64,000 nucleotides of DNA from Pollenia angustigena. Taxonomy: Eukaryota; Arthropoda; Insecta; Diptera; Polleniidae. Location: contig OV884058.1 in NCBI GenBank assembly GCA_930367215.1, positions 214,562,208-214,626,207 on the forward strand, given 5' to 3'. A program made the position numbers and the translations under genes. How positions within the stretch are numbered: the first letter of the stretch is position 1; every line of letters starts with the position of its first letter. Under the pieces are notes generated by a model, which saw only the letters and a list, made by a program, of their open reading frames with translations, had not been told where the DNA came from and ran no database searches. Shown here in pieces: positions 31,923 through 43,186 of this stretch.

Positions 31923-32254
31923 GACACAGAGAAAAAAAATGTTCAATGTGGCAACCTTCAACTAAACTATTTTTAACGAACATTTTATTTTAATAATTTT
32001 GTTGTCACCGGCAACAATAGTATTATGAATTAATTAGTTCTCAACCAAGAAGGTTAATAATCACAAAAAAAAATTTGTTTAACACTTATAATAGCCTGGT
32101 TGTTTTTCAACCATGGCATGTTGCTCTTGGAAAAAAAGAAAAAATATGGTTGTTGTTAATATAAAACCAAACAATTATTAGTGGTAAGCAAATTATTGGC
32201 ATATTTAACCATAAAATGTTCAGAGGCAGTTGTAAAATGTTTTTTCTCTGCTTG
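31923..32254. mobile_element. MITE of the TGGTTNAACC family in the minisatellite
   Basis: The ends are related to (inverted) CAGAGAAAAAACAT, with TA on both sides. Internal AACCATGGCATGTTGCTCTTG, CAACAATAGTATTATG and TTTAACACTTATAATAG segments match the loop of the elements at 57002-57487 and 57490-57880, so all three are one family. Non-coding. Confidence 0.65.
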
Positions 32255-32414
32255 TAGAGAGGTGAGTGAAAAAAAGTTAGAGTATAGTCTTGTTAGAGAA
32301 GAGTTAAGATAAAGTAAGAGTTGTGTTAGAATCAAGTATGGGCACCACTACATTGAAAGCTTTGCATATGTGGCATTGTATTGGTTTGTTTACGTTTGCA
32401 TTTGTTGGTTTTAC

Positions 32415-32641
32415 CAAGGTATATGTACACAAGGTAAACTCGTTGGCCCATATGTTTGTTAGCTGATTACCCCTAGTTGGAACCCAAACGTCAAATTTCG
32501 TGTATATGAGCAAAAATTTGTACATGTGTGCGTTAAATTGTTTTTGTTTTATATGATGACAATTTTGACAACTTGGTTCCTTTTATAGAGCAGCATGTCT
32601 ACATTCCCAAATGAGTCTACCTTGTGTAAATATACCTTAGG
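32415..32641. mobile_element. MITE with AAGGTATATNTACACAAGG ends
   Basis: The left end CCAAGGTATATGTACACAAG and the right end (inverted) CCTAAGGTATATTTACACAA continue GGTARACTC. TTTTA is repeated on both sides (32410-32414 and 32642-32646). It sits in a wider interruption (about 32331-32744) of the minisatellite whose edges TATGGGCA and TGCCCATA are themselves inverted, possibly an outer element. Confidence 0.65.
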
Positions 32642-33039
32642 TTTTACGCTCTTTTGCTCTTTGTTTTTTGTGTATGTATACACATCGTTCGCTCTTTTTG
32701 CATTTTCATTTTGCATTTGCCCATAGCTGGTTAGAATATATTTAAAGTAGAGTTAGAGTATAGTTAAAATAAACTTATGGTCCAGTTAGGGTAAATTTAG
32801 AGAAGAATTAGAGAAGTGTTAAAGAAGAGTTAGAGTAAAGTAAAAATAGAGTTAGAATAGATTTAGAGTAGAATTAGAGTAGAGTTTAAGTCGAGTTTGA
32901 ATAGCGTTAGAGTATTGAGTTAAAGTAGAGTTAGAGTAAAGTAACAGTAGTTATAAAGAAGAGAAAACGAAGAGTTAAAGAGTTAGAGTAAAAGAAGGTA
33001 GAGTTGGGGCTAAATTAGATTTATTTTTCAGTAGAGTTA

Positions 33040-33259
33040 CTGAGCTACCTAAATAAGAGCGGAAGCGTTTTTTGTATGTCAAAACTTCTCATTTGCATAC
33101 AATTTATACGAAACAAACCATTAGAATGCGAATTAAAAACCACACGGCTGATAAATCTTATTTGACAGATCGCTATGTCGGTTTGTTTTATTGAAATTGT
33201 ATTTAAATAAAATTTTCATGTTTAAAAAAACGCTTACCGCTTTTGTTTAGGTTGTTCAG
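33040..33259. mobile_element. MITE, CTGAGCTACCTAAATAAG family, copy 2
   Basis: The left end CTGAGCTACCTAAATAAGAG and the right end (inverted) CTGAACAACCTAAACAAAAG continue CGG-AAGCGTTTTTT. TTA flanks both sides (33037-33039 and 33260-33262), and minisatellite resumes on each side. A TTA target suggests PIF/Harbinger. Related to 30216-30427. Confidence 0.8.
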
Positions 33260-33376
33260 TTAGAGTGAAATTAAAGTAGTGTAAGGGTATAGTTCGAGCA
33301 AACTTAAATGAGAGTTCGAGTACAGTTTAAGTAGAGGCAGAGTAGACTAAGAGCAGAGTAACAATAGAGTTGTAGT

Positions 33377-34647
33377 CAGAGTTGCCAATTTAGCGCCTTT
33401 GGCGCTAGATTTAACTGTTGAAAAGGCGCATATTTTTTCCTTAGCGCTTTTTTTAAAAAGAGCGCTAAATAAGCGCTTTTATTGATACCTAAGATTTTTG
33501 TACTTTTATTTGCATACATTAAAATCAAGACACATTAAACCAAAATTTGTTTCCGTTTTGTAAATACTTTACATTCTATACAAGGAAAGAAGTTTATTTT
33601 CTAAAGAAATCCATTTCGTTTCTTAAAACAAGAAAATCAAAAAATAAATAACTGATTTTAACTTGTTTTGTTCGTATTAAGTAAAAGTTTCTTAAATAAA
33701 GAAACAGTTTTTCATGATTAAAAATTTCACGTTTTTGGTCTATGATCAAACATTTCAAGAAGCATTTATTTAATTTAGTCTGATTTTAAAATAGAATCAA
33801 GAAACAAATGCTAGAGATTTCTTTAAATTTTTCAGAAAATGCTCAAGAAAACTTGGTTTGATTCAATTAGTTTTTATTTGGATCGACATGTTAACAAATC
33901 AATCAAAAGGTTCTTATTTTTTTATATTAAGTTTTTTTTTTAAACTAACTTGTGCTATACGTTTTTATGGAACAAATTTAGGCAACGAAAACTTGATTTA
34001 AGTTACTATAGAATTAAAATAAATTTAGTTCGCTTTGAGTCATAACTTTTTGCTTAAACCAGGCAAACACATGTTTATATACAATAAGAAATTTTTGGCT
34101 TGGACGAGAATAGTGGAAAACTTTCGTGGTTCAAGACATATTTTCTGGTGATTTAGTAAATAATTCGTTCCGTGTATATTTGAAATTATATTACTTTAAT
34201 TTTCCTGAAATATCAGAAAAGGCTTTTAAAAAATATTAATGTTTTATTAACACTGCTCGGCAAAAAAAAAGTCGATCTAGAGAACTTGATTATGTGATTT
34301 TAATTCACTTTAGCGTGCTGAATCCAAATAGTTTATTCAATCACGTCTAGTTAACATTTTGTTTACTGATCTCTTGTCTTATTTTATTCATAATATACCT
34401 GGATTTCTGATAAATGATAAAAATACTAATTTGCATGGAAAAATGGCCGCCACAAATTAAGAAATAATTTTGAAAATAATAATTTTTGTTTTTCATATAT
34501 TTTTATTTAAAACGATTTTTTTGACGGCCAGTGTAATTAATAAAACTTGGTTCTTAAACATTTCATTAAGTTTTTTTATTTAGCGCTTTTTAGCGCTTTC
34601 TGATTGGGGGCACGGCGCTTTTTGATTAGAAATAGTTCACAACCCTG
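33377..34647. mobile_element. hAT-type element, GCGC-TTTTT-AGCGC family, copy 1
   Basis: The left end CAGAGTTGCCAATTTAGCGC and the right end (inverted) CAGGGTTGTGAACTATTTCT are flanked by an exact 8-bp TSD GTTGTAGT (33369-33376 and 34648-34655). AGCGCTTTTT and GCGCTAAAT motifs fill both ends. Its full length aligns with the copy at 40356-41668. Inserted in the minisatellite. No transposase. Confidence 0.92.
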
Positions 34648-34757
34648 GTTGTAGTAGGATAGATTAAGAGCAGAGTTTGAGTAAGACGAAGATAGATAGT
34701 AAGACGAAGTAAGAGAAGATATGAAGAAGAGTTGGAGTAGAGTTAGAGTACAGTTGG

Positions 34758-36075
34758 CAGTGATGCCAACTTTTTGAGAGCAAAAAGCACTTTAAAATTA
34801 AAAAAAAGCACTAAAAAGCACTACATATTTTGAACGAAAAAAAAGATAAAAAAAGCACTAAGCCATTTTTACAATATAATTAAACACAAAACAAGTAGCA
34901 TGCCGAATATTATATACCTCCGAAATTTAAAAAAAAGGCGACAGCGTTGATGGGGGACCATTTTCATTTAAAATTAAATAATAAATATATTAACATTTGT
35001 ATATAAACATTTTTAAATGTATTATTATTATCTTCAATAAAAATAATATCATCCAAATCATTTGAATCATCATCATCTGAGGCTCGATTTTCGTAGCTTG
35101 AAAAAATCTGGCCTGTTGCAATTACTAAAAATTTGCAATGACCGACCATTGTTTATAAAACTTAATGACAGTCCATATTTAAAAAAAAAACTTTATAGCT
35201 TAGCGTTGAAATAAATCTAAATTAAAATCGTGCAACGTTTAATAAAACAATTGGCGTATGATATTATCAAATTATATTAACCTATGTACGCTTCTGAATA
35301 AAGAACACACATATGGTGGTAAATAGAAAAACAAGTATGTTTGTATTTTGATACTTAGTCAAACCTTTTTGCAATAGCACTAGAGGTAGAAGTGCACGAC
35401 ACGCGGTTACGAAGAGACTAGGGTCGTGCGTTTGAAAACTAAAGCGCATTTAAATGGCAAGTTCTGTCAGCTGTTTTTTTGTTTTTAAAGTCTGCATTCT
35501 TTTATACGGTTTCCGACTGCATGATTTTTAACTCTTCAAAACGTTTTGTCTACATGACTCAAAATCGTTGTTCATTTTTCAATTCAGAATTGCCAATATT
35601 TTTCAAGCCATTTTCAATTTTTGAAACAGTGGGTATATCTTTAAAAAAATGTTTACCGAAAACAAATACATTGTATTTATTACGATTACTAAATATGTTG
35701 TCAGCGCTAAAAAGTGCAACGATTTGTAAAATTTCCAAATTAATAGGAAGCCTAGCTCTAACCTCGTAAATAAAGTTTTTAGTAAAACCAATGCAACTTT
35801 CTTTCATCCTTTGAAATCTTACAATCTTTACAGGCCTTCTCAAAATTGTACCCCAAATAGCAAATCTCATCTAAATCATCCTCTATATAATCGATATTTT
35901 AAAAAATGGTAGAAAAAAATAAATATTGTAAAAAGCACTAAAGGCACTAACGAAAAATTGAAAAAGCACCAAGTTAGTGCTTTTTCTTAGTTTGGCACTA
36001 TGGATAAAATTTTGGCGTTTTGAGCCATCAAAAAGCACCATAAATAGTGCCAAAAGCACTAATTTTACATCACTG
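34758..36075. mobile_element. hAT-type element with AAAAAGCACT repeats
   Basis: The ends CAGTGATGCCAAC and (inverted) CAGTGATGTAAAATTAG are flanked by an exact 8-bp TSD ACAGTTGG (34750-34757 and 36076-36083). AAAAAGCACTAAA motifs crowd both ends. A minus-strand remnant inside may be a hAT transposase. Inserted in the minisatellite. Confidence 0.9.
34964..35870 (-). pseudogene. Possible hAT transposase remnant
   Basis: Minus-strand frames at 35870-35559 (RARLPINLEILQIVALFSAD followed by NIFSNRNKYNVFVFGKHFFK) and at 35149-34964 (VIATGQIFSSYENRAS followed by an acidic DDDDSNDLDD tail) lie in order inside a hAT-type element. 'RLP.N.EIL......FSADN' and a late 'GQIFSSYENR' resemble the C-terminal third of some BED-type hAT transposases. 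A large part is missing and the frames are separated by stops. Assignment rests on context as much as on motif. Confidence 0.4.
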
Positions 36076-36440
36076 ACAGTTGGAGAAGAGTTGAAGTAGG
36101 GTTAGAGTAAAGTTCTAGCAGAGTTAGTGTATAGTAAGTGTAGAGTTAGAGAAGCGTAGTTAGAGCAGTCTTATGGTAGATTTAGATAAGACTTGGATTA
36201 AAGTAAAGTAAAAGAAGAGTTAGTGTAAAGTAAGAGTAGAGTTAGAGAATCGTTTAAGTAGAGTGAGAATAACAGTAACGAATTTTTCGCTTGGAAATTT
36301 ACATTTAAACAACAATAAAAATACTCAAATTTGATTTTATTTTAAATATAAATGTTAAAACAGAGAAAAGTAAGTCTTTAGTTATAGGCGATATAAAGTA
36401 AATTTCGGGTAGATATAGAGTAGAGTTCAAGTCGATTTAA

Positions 36441-36591
36441 AGAATAGTTCAAGTTAATATAGAGAAGAGTACATAAAACTTGTTAGCGATTTAATATATT
36501 TTTTATAATATATTATATATTTTTACTAAAAAATATATTAAATCGCAAACAACTTTTTTATACTCTTCTCTATATTAACTTCAACTATTCT
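36441..36591. repeat. Imperfect inverted repeat, about 70-bp arms
   Basis: AGAATAGTTCAAGTTAATAT...GATTTAATATATTTTTT pairs with its inverted copy ending at 36591, with few mismatches and a short AT loop. The outer part derives from minisatellite-like sequence. Probably a MITE or an inverted duplication of the array edge. Confidence 0.75.
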
Positions 36592-37195
36592 CTATATATA
36601 TAAAACATAAAAAAACTTTTAAAGCACCAATTAATCACTATTGTACAATTTTTCGTCCCTTATTATCTTCTCTATCTCACACGCACACCCATTCAAAACA
36701 TGCTAATTCATGGCAACATATTACGAATGAACTTACAAACTAATAACAATAATGGTGCAACAGATGCAAGTTGATTTAATGAACGAACAAACGCCTGAAT
36801 GAATGTCAGTGTTATCACTTTCATTTGGCATTAAACCAACAGCAAAAACCATTAACCATCATCATCAGCCCACCAAACCCAACCAGCAACAAAAGGAAAA
36901 AGAAAAAAAAATTAAACCAAAATTTTTGGTGTGGTTGTTGTTGGACCTTGTCTAATCGGTAAAATGTTTTTCCCTTTCAGTATGTATTTTTTTTTTTCGA
37001 AAAAAGAAAAACACGTTTTTGGTTTCTTTTTATTAACTTGGCTTAAAATGTTTAATGTATGTAACTTTGTATTAAAGCGCCAATTGGAAACAAGCGTAGC
37101 TAGATGGAGGAAAGTAAAGAGTATTCTTGTTTCTCTTAAAGAAATAGTTGATATACATACATACATATCAATATTTGAAATTATTTGGTATCAGT
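36592..37195. other. Intergenic
   Basis: The plus-strand 122-aa and minus-strand 84-aa frames at 36912-37299 overlap each other and show no known motif; the first runs into the MITE at 37196. No gene supported. Confidence 0.4.
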
Positions 37196-37390
37196 CAAGG
37201 CGAATTGACTTGAAGGTGAGGTCAACTCTACAACTACAATGCTTCTGTGGTCGGGTTGTCAAAAATATTGCTAGTAAAAAAACAGGTTTGTTTACATAAA
37301 AAACTACTTTTTATACAAACTTTGACAAGTCGACCACCGAAAAAAACACCATATGTTGACTTGACCCCACCTTCTAGTCAATTCGCCTTG
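37196..37390. mobile_element. hAT MITE, CAAGGCGAATTGACT ends
   Basis: The left end CAAGGCGAATTGACTTGAAG and the right end (inverted) CAAGGCGAATTGACTAGAAG continue GTG-GGTCAA. The flanks GTATCAGT and GTATAGGT agree at 6 of 8 positions, a decayed TSD. Related at its first 11 bases to the nested MITE at 10595-11038. Confidence 0.7.
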
Positions 37391-37517
37391 GTATAGGTCT
37401 AGAAATTTTTTTAAATTTATTTGCACATACGATTGAAGGTCACAAAGAAAAATTCTTTGGGTAAGTAAATTATTAATAATTACCTATTTTACTAATTTTA
37501 AATTCTTAATCCTCTTA

Positions 37518-37660
37518 GTCTGGGTTCACATTATGAAAGTTTTCTTTCAGAAAGTCTGAGTTTATGGGTGAGAGAGAAGTGAATAAAAGCATGTTCACTT
37601 TCCCTCTCACCAATAAACTCAGACTTTCTGAAAGAAAACTTTCATAGTGTGAACCCAGAC
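37518..37660. mobile_element. Hairpin MITE, GTCTGGGTTCACA ends, TTA target
   Basis: GTCTGGGTTCACATTATGAA at the left and GTCTGGGTTCACACTATGAA (inverted) at the right continue AGTTTTCTTTCAGAAAGTCT, with arms of about 57 bp and very few mismatches around a 28-bp loop. TTA flanks both sides (37515-37517 and 37661-37663). Non-coding. Confidence 0.85.
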
Positions 37661-37930
37661 TTAAACCTGTACAAAACACGCAAACTTTAAGTCGTATTTT
37701 TATGTTTCGGAAACAAAAGAATGTCTGAGAAAAGATCCTGATGTGTCTGCAGTTATTTTTCTAGTAATATACTGTAATAACTCTGTTAACTATCCCACGC
37801 TTTAATGCCTTTCACGGGTTTTTACCTTGTGTTTTAAATCCCGTTTTTTCTTCCATTTTTCAAACAAAAATCCACGTTCAATTGCCATACGCTTATTTAC
37901 CAAATTCGGGTAATTGCCTTAAATATTCAA

Positions 37931-38848
37931 CGAACATTATAAAGGTTGGTTAAATTGTAAGGGCCGATGTTGAATGTGAACCACACCTAAACGCCAAGTT
38001 TTTTTCCGAATTTTATTTGACATTTCTCTATTTCAGACTTATTCAATTTGAACCATGGAGAGATACACAATCCAACAACGTGTGAAAGTTATCCACATAT
38101 GGCAACAGTGGATGATCAATTTTCGAAGAAAATCATCTTCAGCGATGAGGCACATTTTCACCTCAGTGGATTCGTCAATAAACAGAATTGCCGCATTTGG
38201 GCGAATGAGAATCCAAGAGTGATTGTCGAAAAACCAATGCACCCACAAAGAGTGACTGTTTGGTGCGGTTTATGGGCTGGCGGCATCATCGGGCCGTATT
38301 TTTTCCAAAATGAGGCCGGTCAGGCAGTTACTGTGAATGGTGTTCTTTTTATGGCCCGAATTGGAAGATATGGATGTGGACGATATGTGGTTTCAGCATG
38401 ACGGTGCCACTTGCCACACAGCTAACGAAACAATGGCTCTTTTGCGCAACAAATTCAATGGCCGTGTTATCTCACGTAATGGCGATGTCAATTGGCCGCC
38501 AAGATCATGTGATTTGACACCGTTGGACTTTTTTCTTTGGGGTTATTTGAAAGAAAAGGTGTACGTCGATAAGCCAGCAACAATTCAAGAGCTAAAGGAT
38601 GAGATAATTCGGCACATTAACGGCATAGAACCTCCATTATGCCTCAGGGTCATCGAAATTTTGGACCATCGGATGGAGGTGTGCCGCCGTGGTCGCGGCG
38701 CCCATTTGGCCGATATTTTGTTCCATACATAATTGAGTAATACCTATATATCATAATAAAATAAAATTACAATAATTTCATAAATAGTTTGTGTTTTATT
38801 CAAAATCAACATCGGCCCTAGAAATTTAACCACACTTTATAATGTTCG
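37931..38848 (+). mobile_element. Mariner-like element with internal deletions
   Basis: Inverted ends of about 48 bp share CGAACATTATAAAG, TGGTTAAATT and AGGGCCGATGTTGA in order. A TA target is not obvious at the outermost edge, so the boundary may be off by a few bases. The 918-bp copy is shortened by at least two deletions in the transposase gene. Same family as the split copy at 6900-14548. Confidence 0.85.
38054..38732 (+). pseudogene. Mariner-like transposase, deleted and frameshifted
   Basis: The frame starts ATG GAG AGA TAC (MERYTIQQRVKV). It then loses the DNA-binding half in a deletion that joins this to MATVDDQFSKKIIFSDEAHF (first catalytic Asp). HPQRVTVWCGLWAGGIIGPY and FFQNEAGQAVTVNGV follow. 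A second deletion near 38342, where the family has about 26 more bases (RYREMITN), shifts the frame. The rest reads WPELEDMDVDDMWFQHDGAT (second Asp), WPPRSCDLTPLDFFLWGY (third Asp, 36 residues on) and ends FHT-stop at 38732. The catalytic motifs are intact but not in one frame. Confidence 0.88.
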
Positions 38849-39248
38849 GTTCTTTCTTGAAAATAGTTACGAACGGTATTTAGGGTTGTGTATGTCTACA
38901 CAATCACTAAAAAAAATAGATATCGTTCTTGGGTGTGTGAGCCGAACGTTAAATAATATACTGTTTATTTTCGAACACTGATCTAAATACACCAAAAAAA
39001 TTAGATGCTTTGTCTTAAAGGGATTAAAGGAAAGGTCGCTATATTTTAAATTAGTATATTAACATTTAACCTTTATGTGCTCGGGATTGTAAACTTACGT
39101 CGGCGGTCGGAAGTCTACATTTGTAGCAAATATGTATTTGTATGGAAAACAATGTCTACATATGAAAAAAACATAACTAAGCAGAGTTTTATACTTTAAT
39201 GGATATTTATAAAATCTAATAAAGTCAAATATGCAAGCACCAGCATAC

Positions 39249-40230
39249 CAGTGCTGTTAGGAGAAATTTAAAAAATCCCTTCGTGTCTAAAAAAATTCTT
39301 TTTTTCCATACAACCAAAAAAAAATCCCTACACTTTTCCGTACGTTGTAAATTTATTGTTTTTAGCAACAGGCAAACAAATATATATTTTTGTAACATTT
39401 TGTAAACATATTATAATAAAAGCATTTATTAACAACAAGAAAAAACCCAAACTAAATAAGTAAATGCCATACACGCACATATGAAAATTCAATTTCAAAA
39501 ATAACACTGTGACAAACTTAAATTTGGGCAGAAACACCTCTATAAATCCTTTAATCTAGAGATAAAACATAGTCAAATTTCGTATTTGATTTTTCATTTT
39601 CTCATCTTTTTTGCTTTTTAAAGAACTTAACATTTTTCAAGAATACTTATTTCAAATAATTTTTTTTTAATATCACTGCCTATTTCCGATGTGCGAAAGA
39701 ATTATTTTTTTCGTACAATTACATTTAAAACAAAAACAAATTCGAATTTCTTATGCACATCGGAAAAAGGCTATACCTTTTAAAAATATAACCTTTCATA
39801 TCCTTCAAAGTTTTCATTAAAAATTCGAAATTGCATTTTTTGATTTCTCTTTAGAAGGTTTAGAAGGTGCGATTATTTTTTTTATTAAATATCCGCTTTT
39901 ATTATTCGCATACATTTTAGCGGATGTGAGTGCGAATGCAAATAGCAAAAATAAGAGAATGGTTCGCAAATACGATCCCGAATATTGGTTTTGGCAGTTG
40001 TTGAAAATTACCCTGCTGTAGGGACTCGTAGTAGGTATAAGGTTTTTTTTTTTTATATAATACATTTGTACTTAAATGCTATTGTATATGAACAATTTTA
40101 ATTTATAAATAAAAATGAGACGAAAAGGAGATAATTTTTTTGAAAAAAAAAATTTTGCCTTAAAACTAAAAATCTGTCCTTTTTCCCTACGCTTGAAATT
40201 TTCCGAAAATCCCTATTGTTGGCATCACTG
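39249..40230. mobile_element. Nested hAT-type element
   Basis: The left end CAGTGCTGTTAGG and the right end (inverted) CAGTGATGCCAACAATAGGG are flanked by CAGCATAC and ATGCATAC, which agree at 6 of 8 positions, a decayed TSD. AAATCCCT/AGGGATTT motifs recur at both ends. Minus-strand frames here have no known domain. Confidence 0.65.
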
Positions 40231-40355
40231 ATGCATACACAAACGTGAACAAGAAAGCAAAAGGTAAAACAAAATACTAAATGACATGTTTGACATGCCG
40301 CATTCAATTTGAGTAAAGTAAGAGAGAGAGAGATGTGAATTTCCATACATTTTAT

Positions 40356-41668
40356 CAGAGTTGCCAATTTAGCGCCTTTGGCGCTAGATTAAGCGCTTTT
40401 TAACTGTCGAAAAGGCGCATATTTACTGCTTTTTTTAAAAAGAGCGCTAAATTAGCGCTTTTATTGATACCCAACATTTTTGTACTTTTATTTGCATACA
40501 TTAAAATCAAGACACATTAAACCAAAATTTGTTTCCGTTTTGAAAATACTTTACTCTGAAAAGCATTCTATACAAGGAAAGAAGTTTATTTTCTAAAGAA
40601 ATCCATTTCGTTTCTTAAAACAAGAAAATTCAAAACTAAATAACTGATTTTAACTTATTTTGTTCGTATTAAGTAAAAGTTTCTTAAATAAAGAAACATT
40701 TTCTCATGATTAAAAAATTCACGTTTTTGGTCTATGATAAAAAATTTCAAGAAGCATTTATTTAATATTAGTCTGATTTTAAAAATAGAATCAAGAAACA
40801 AAGTTTTTTTTTATAAACTAACTAGTGCTATACGTTTTTATGGAAAAATTTTAGGCTTTTCTTTTGATTTTGTAAAATAAAAAGCAAAGAAAACTTGATT
40901 TAAGTAACTATTCTATAGTTGAATGAATTTTTTAGCTGTATTTTAGTAAATTTTAGTTCGCTTTGAGTCACAACTTTTTGCTTATGTTTATATACAATAA
41001 GAAATTTTTGGCTTGGACGAGAATAGTGCAAAATTTTCGTGGTTCAAGACATATTTTCTGGTGAATTAGTAAATAATTCTTTCCGTGTATAGTTGAAATT
41101 ATATTACTTTAATCTTCCTTAAATATCAGAAAAGGCTTTTTAAAAATATTAATGTTTTATTAACACTGCTCGGCAAAAAACTAAATAAAAGTCGATCTAG
41201 AGAACTTGTTTATGTGATTTTAATTCACTTTAGCGTGCTAAATGCAAATAGTTTATTCAAACAGGTCTAGTTAACATTTTCTTTACTGATTTCTTGCTTT
41301 TTTATTCATAATATACCTGGATTTCTGATAAATGATAAAAATACTGATTTGCGTGGAAAAATATAATATAAAATAATTATTTGTAAAATATCAATATCGT
41401 TCTCAAGTTATGATAAAATATATGTAGCATAAATGCCTTATTTCGGTCAAAATATAAGTCTAGCCCATAAAAGAACAAGACATGAATTGAATTTGAATTT
41501 AGCGCAGTAGTATCTTTGTTTTTCATAAATTTTTATTTAAAACGATTTTTTTAAAACTTGGATCTTAAACATGTCATTAAGTTTTTTATTTAAATTTTAT
41601 TTAGCGCTTTTTAGCGCTTTTTGATTGGAGACACGGCGCTTTTTGATAAGAAATAGTTCACAACCCTG
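40356..41668. mobile_element. hAT-type element, GCGC-TTTTT-AGCGC family, copy 2
   Basis: The left end CAGAGTTGCCAATTTAGCGC and the right end (inverted) CAGGGTTGTGAACTATTTCT are the same as in copy 1 at 33377-34647. The exact 8-bp TSD CATTTTAT flanks it (40348-40355 and 41669-41676). It aligns with copy 1 end to end, with small indels and a unique segment near 41360-41510. Nested in the TTAA element. Confidence 0.92.
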
Positions 41669-41750
41669 CATTTTATATGGTGTCTACATTTGTAGACTAC
41701 CTGCCAGGTGATGGTCATTTTGAAAAGTAGGGCCTGGGGGAAGCTGTTAA

Positions 41751-43186
41751 TTATTTATGCATGGTTGCCATACGTACTGTTTGAAGCAGTACATGTAATG
41801 ATTTTTTGCAATTGTACTGTTTTATGCACAACTCCTAAAACAGTACGCAAATGTACTGTTTTTTACACTTTGAACAGTTTTTTGTACTTTTTTTTTTGTT
41901 CAGTGTACAAAAAACCAAGATATTAAGAAAAACCCTACTAAAACACATTTTTATGATATCCTAATATTTAACAGTACATAGCCTAAAAATTTTTTTTTGT
42001 GTTCCAAACAAAAAAGTTCTAAAATAATACGAGTTTTTACGCTGTGGTCATTGTTTTCTCATAAATACACAGTAGAAATCTAAATTATAATGAGTGGCTC
42101 GCAGCAGTAGTATATTTTCATATTGTTATTTTTAAGACATATGTACTATGTATGATTTTATGGCTACCTCTTCCAATAGTACTTATTTCCCTTTCCACAC
42201 CTGAGAAAAACAAAATCAAAAAAAAATTTTTAAATACTAACCCTCGAATTCATAAACGATTATTAAATTTAACAAACGTTTATTAGGGATAATTTTCATA
42301 GTAAATTTGTTCTTAAACCTTTATTAAATTTAAAAATTTTTTATGAATACAGGCATAAATAAATACATACTTATTCCAACACAATTATATTAAATTGTTA
42401 GAACTTTTTTAATTTTCGGCCATGTTCTGGATATGGAACTCACGTGAAATTGAAAACGAACAAATTTGGAAAATTCTCCGTGATCAAAATTTATTAAAAT
42501 ACCTAATACCTTTGAGGACCACTTTTCTTTACCTAAACTACTGAAATAAGAAAAAGATAAATTAATTTTTACAAAAATTTTATCGAAAATATTCATCGTT
42601 TTTAATTGCACTTGATTGTTTTACAGACAAAAATTTTTGTTTTAAATTTTATTGAAACTTGTTTTTACTATTTTAATATTTTCAGATTTTGTAATAGATT
42701 AATGGCCAATTTCACCAAGTTCAGGTATAATTAACTATCATTATAAATGTCAAAAAATCTATTGTTTTAGTAATAGTTAATTTTAGCCGAACTTGGTAAA
42801 ATTGGCCGTAAATAATAAAAAAATATTTTGAAATTGGAAAATTAATTTAGGAAACAAACATTTTCTCAAATTCTATATGATTTAGGCAACTATGTGTGTG
42901 GTGAAAATTGCTTTAAATACGAATATGTTTAAAGAAAATCGTACTATGTATCACAATCAATGAGTTAATTGTTTCAAGCTAAGTTCGGCTTTTCTCCTTT
43001 CTTATATGGCTCACAGCAATGTTATGGTTTTCCTGGCCAAATGCTTCGTTTGTGGTGTTTGCTTTTTAAACGCAAATGGAGTAATTTTTTTCGTCAAAAA
43101 AAATGTACTGCTTTTTTCTAGATTGTACTGTTTTTTTGTGTTCAATGTACTGTTTTTCCGAATTTAAAATCTGGCTACCCTAAGAA
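41751..43186. mobile_element. Possible hAT-like element with TGTACTG repeats
   Basis: ATGGTTGCCATACGTACTGT at the left and AGGGTAGCCAGATTTTAAAT (inverted) at the right resemble hAT ends of the CAGGGTNGCCA type. TGTACTGTTTT repeats cluster at 41786-41900 and 43100-43160. No matching 8-bp TSD was found, so the boundaries are provisional. Confidence 0.4.
42703..42808. mobile_element. Small MITE, TGGCCAATTT ends, TAA target
   Basis: TGGCCAATTTCACCAAGTTC and (inverted) CGGCCAATTTTACCAAGTTC are followed by further pairing (AATTAACTAT). TAA flanks both sides (42700-42702 and 42809-42811). At 106 bp it is nearly all TIR. Confidence 0.75.

Larger units (their letters stand above)
31729..36480. repeat. 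AGAGTTAGAGTA minisatellite, interrupted
   Basis: Degenerate tandem arrays of a 6/12-bp unit (GTTAGA / AGAGTTAGAGTA) occupy 31729-31920, 32275-32330, 32745-33036, 33260-33368, 34656-34749, 36084-36270 and 36370-36480. The same unit resumes after every insertion, so this was one continuous array of about 1.1-1.3 kb before being split by elements at 31923-32254, 32415-32641, 33040-33259, 33377-34647 and 34758-36075. Non-coding. Confidence 0.85.

Noticed and set aside
32331..32744. Outer MITE around 32415-32641
   Set aside because: TATGGGCA and TGCCCATA at the edges are inverted but short, and no TSD was visible. Mentioned only as a possibility.
36912..37299. 122-aa plus-strand frame
   Set aside because: It overlaps an 84-aa antisense frame, is T-rich and low-complexity, and its end lies in a hAT MITE.
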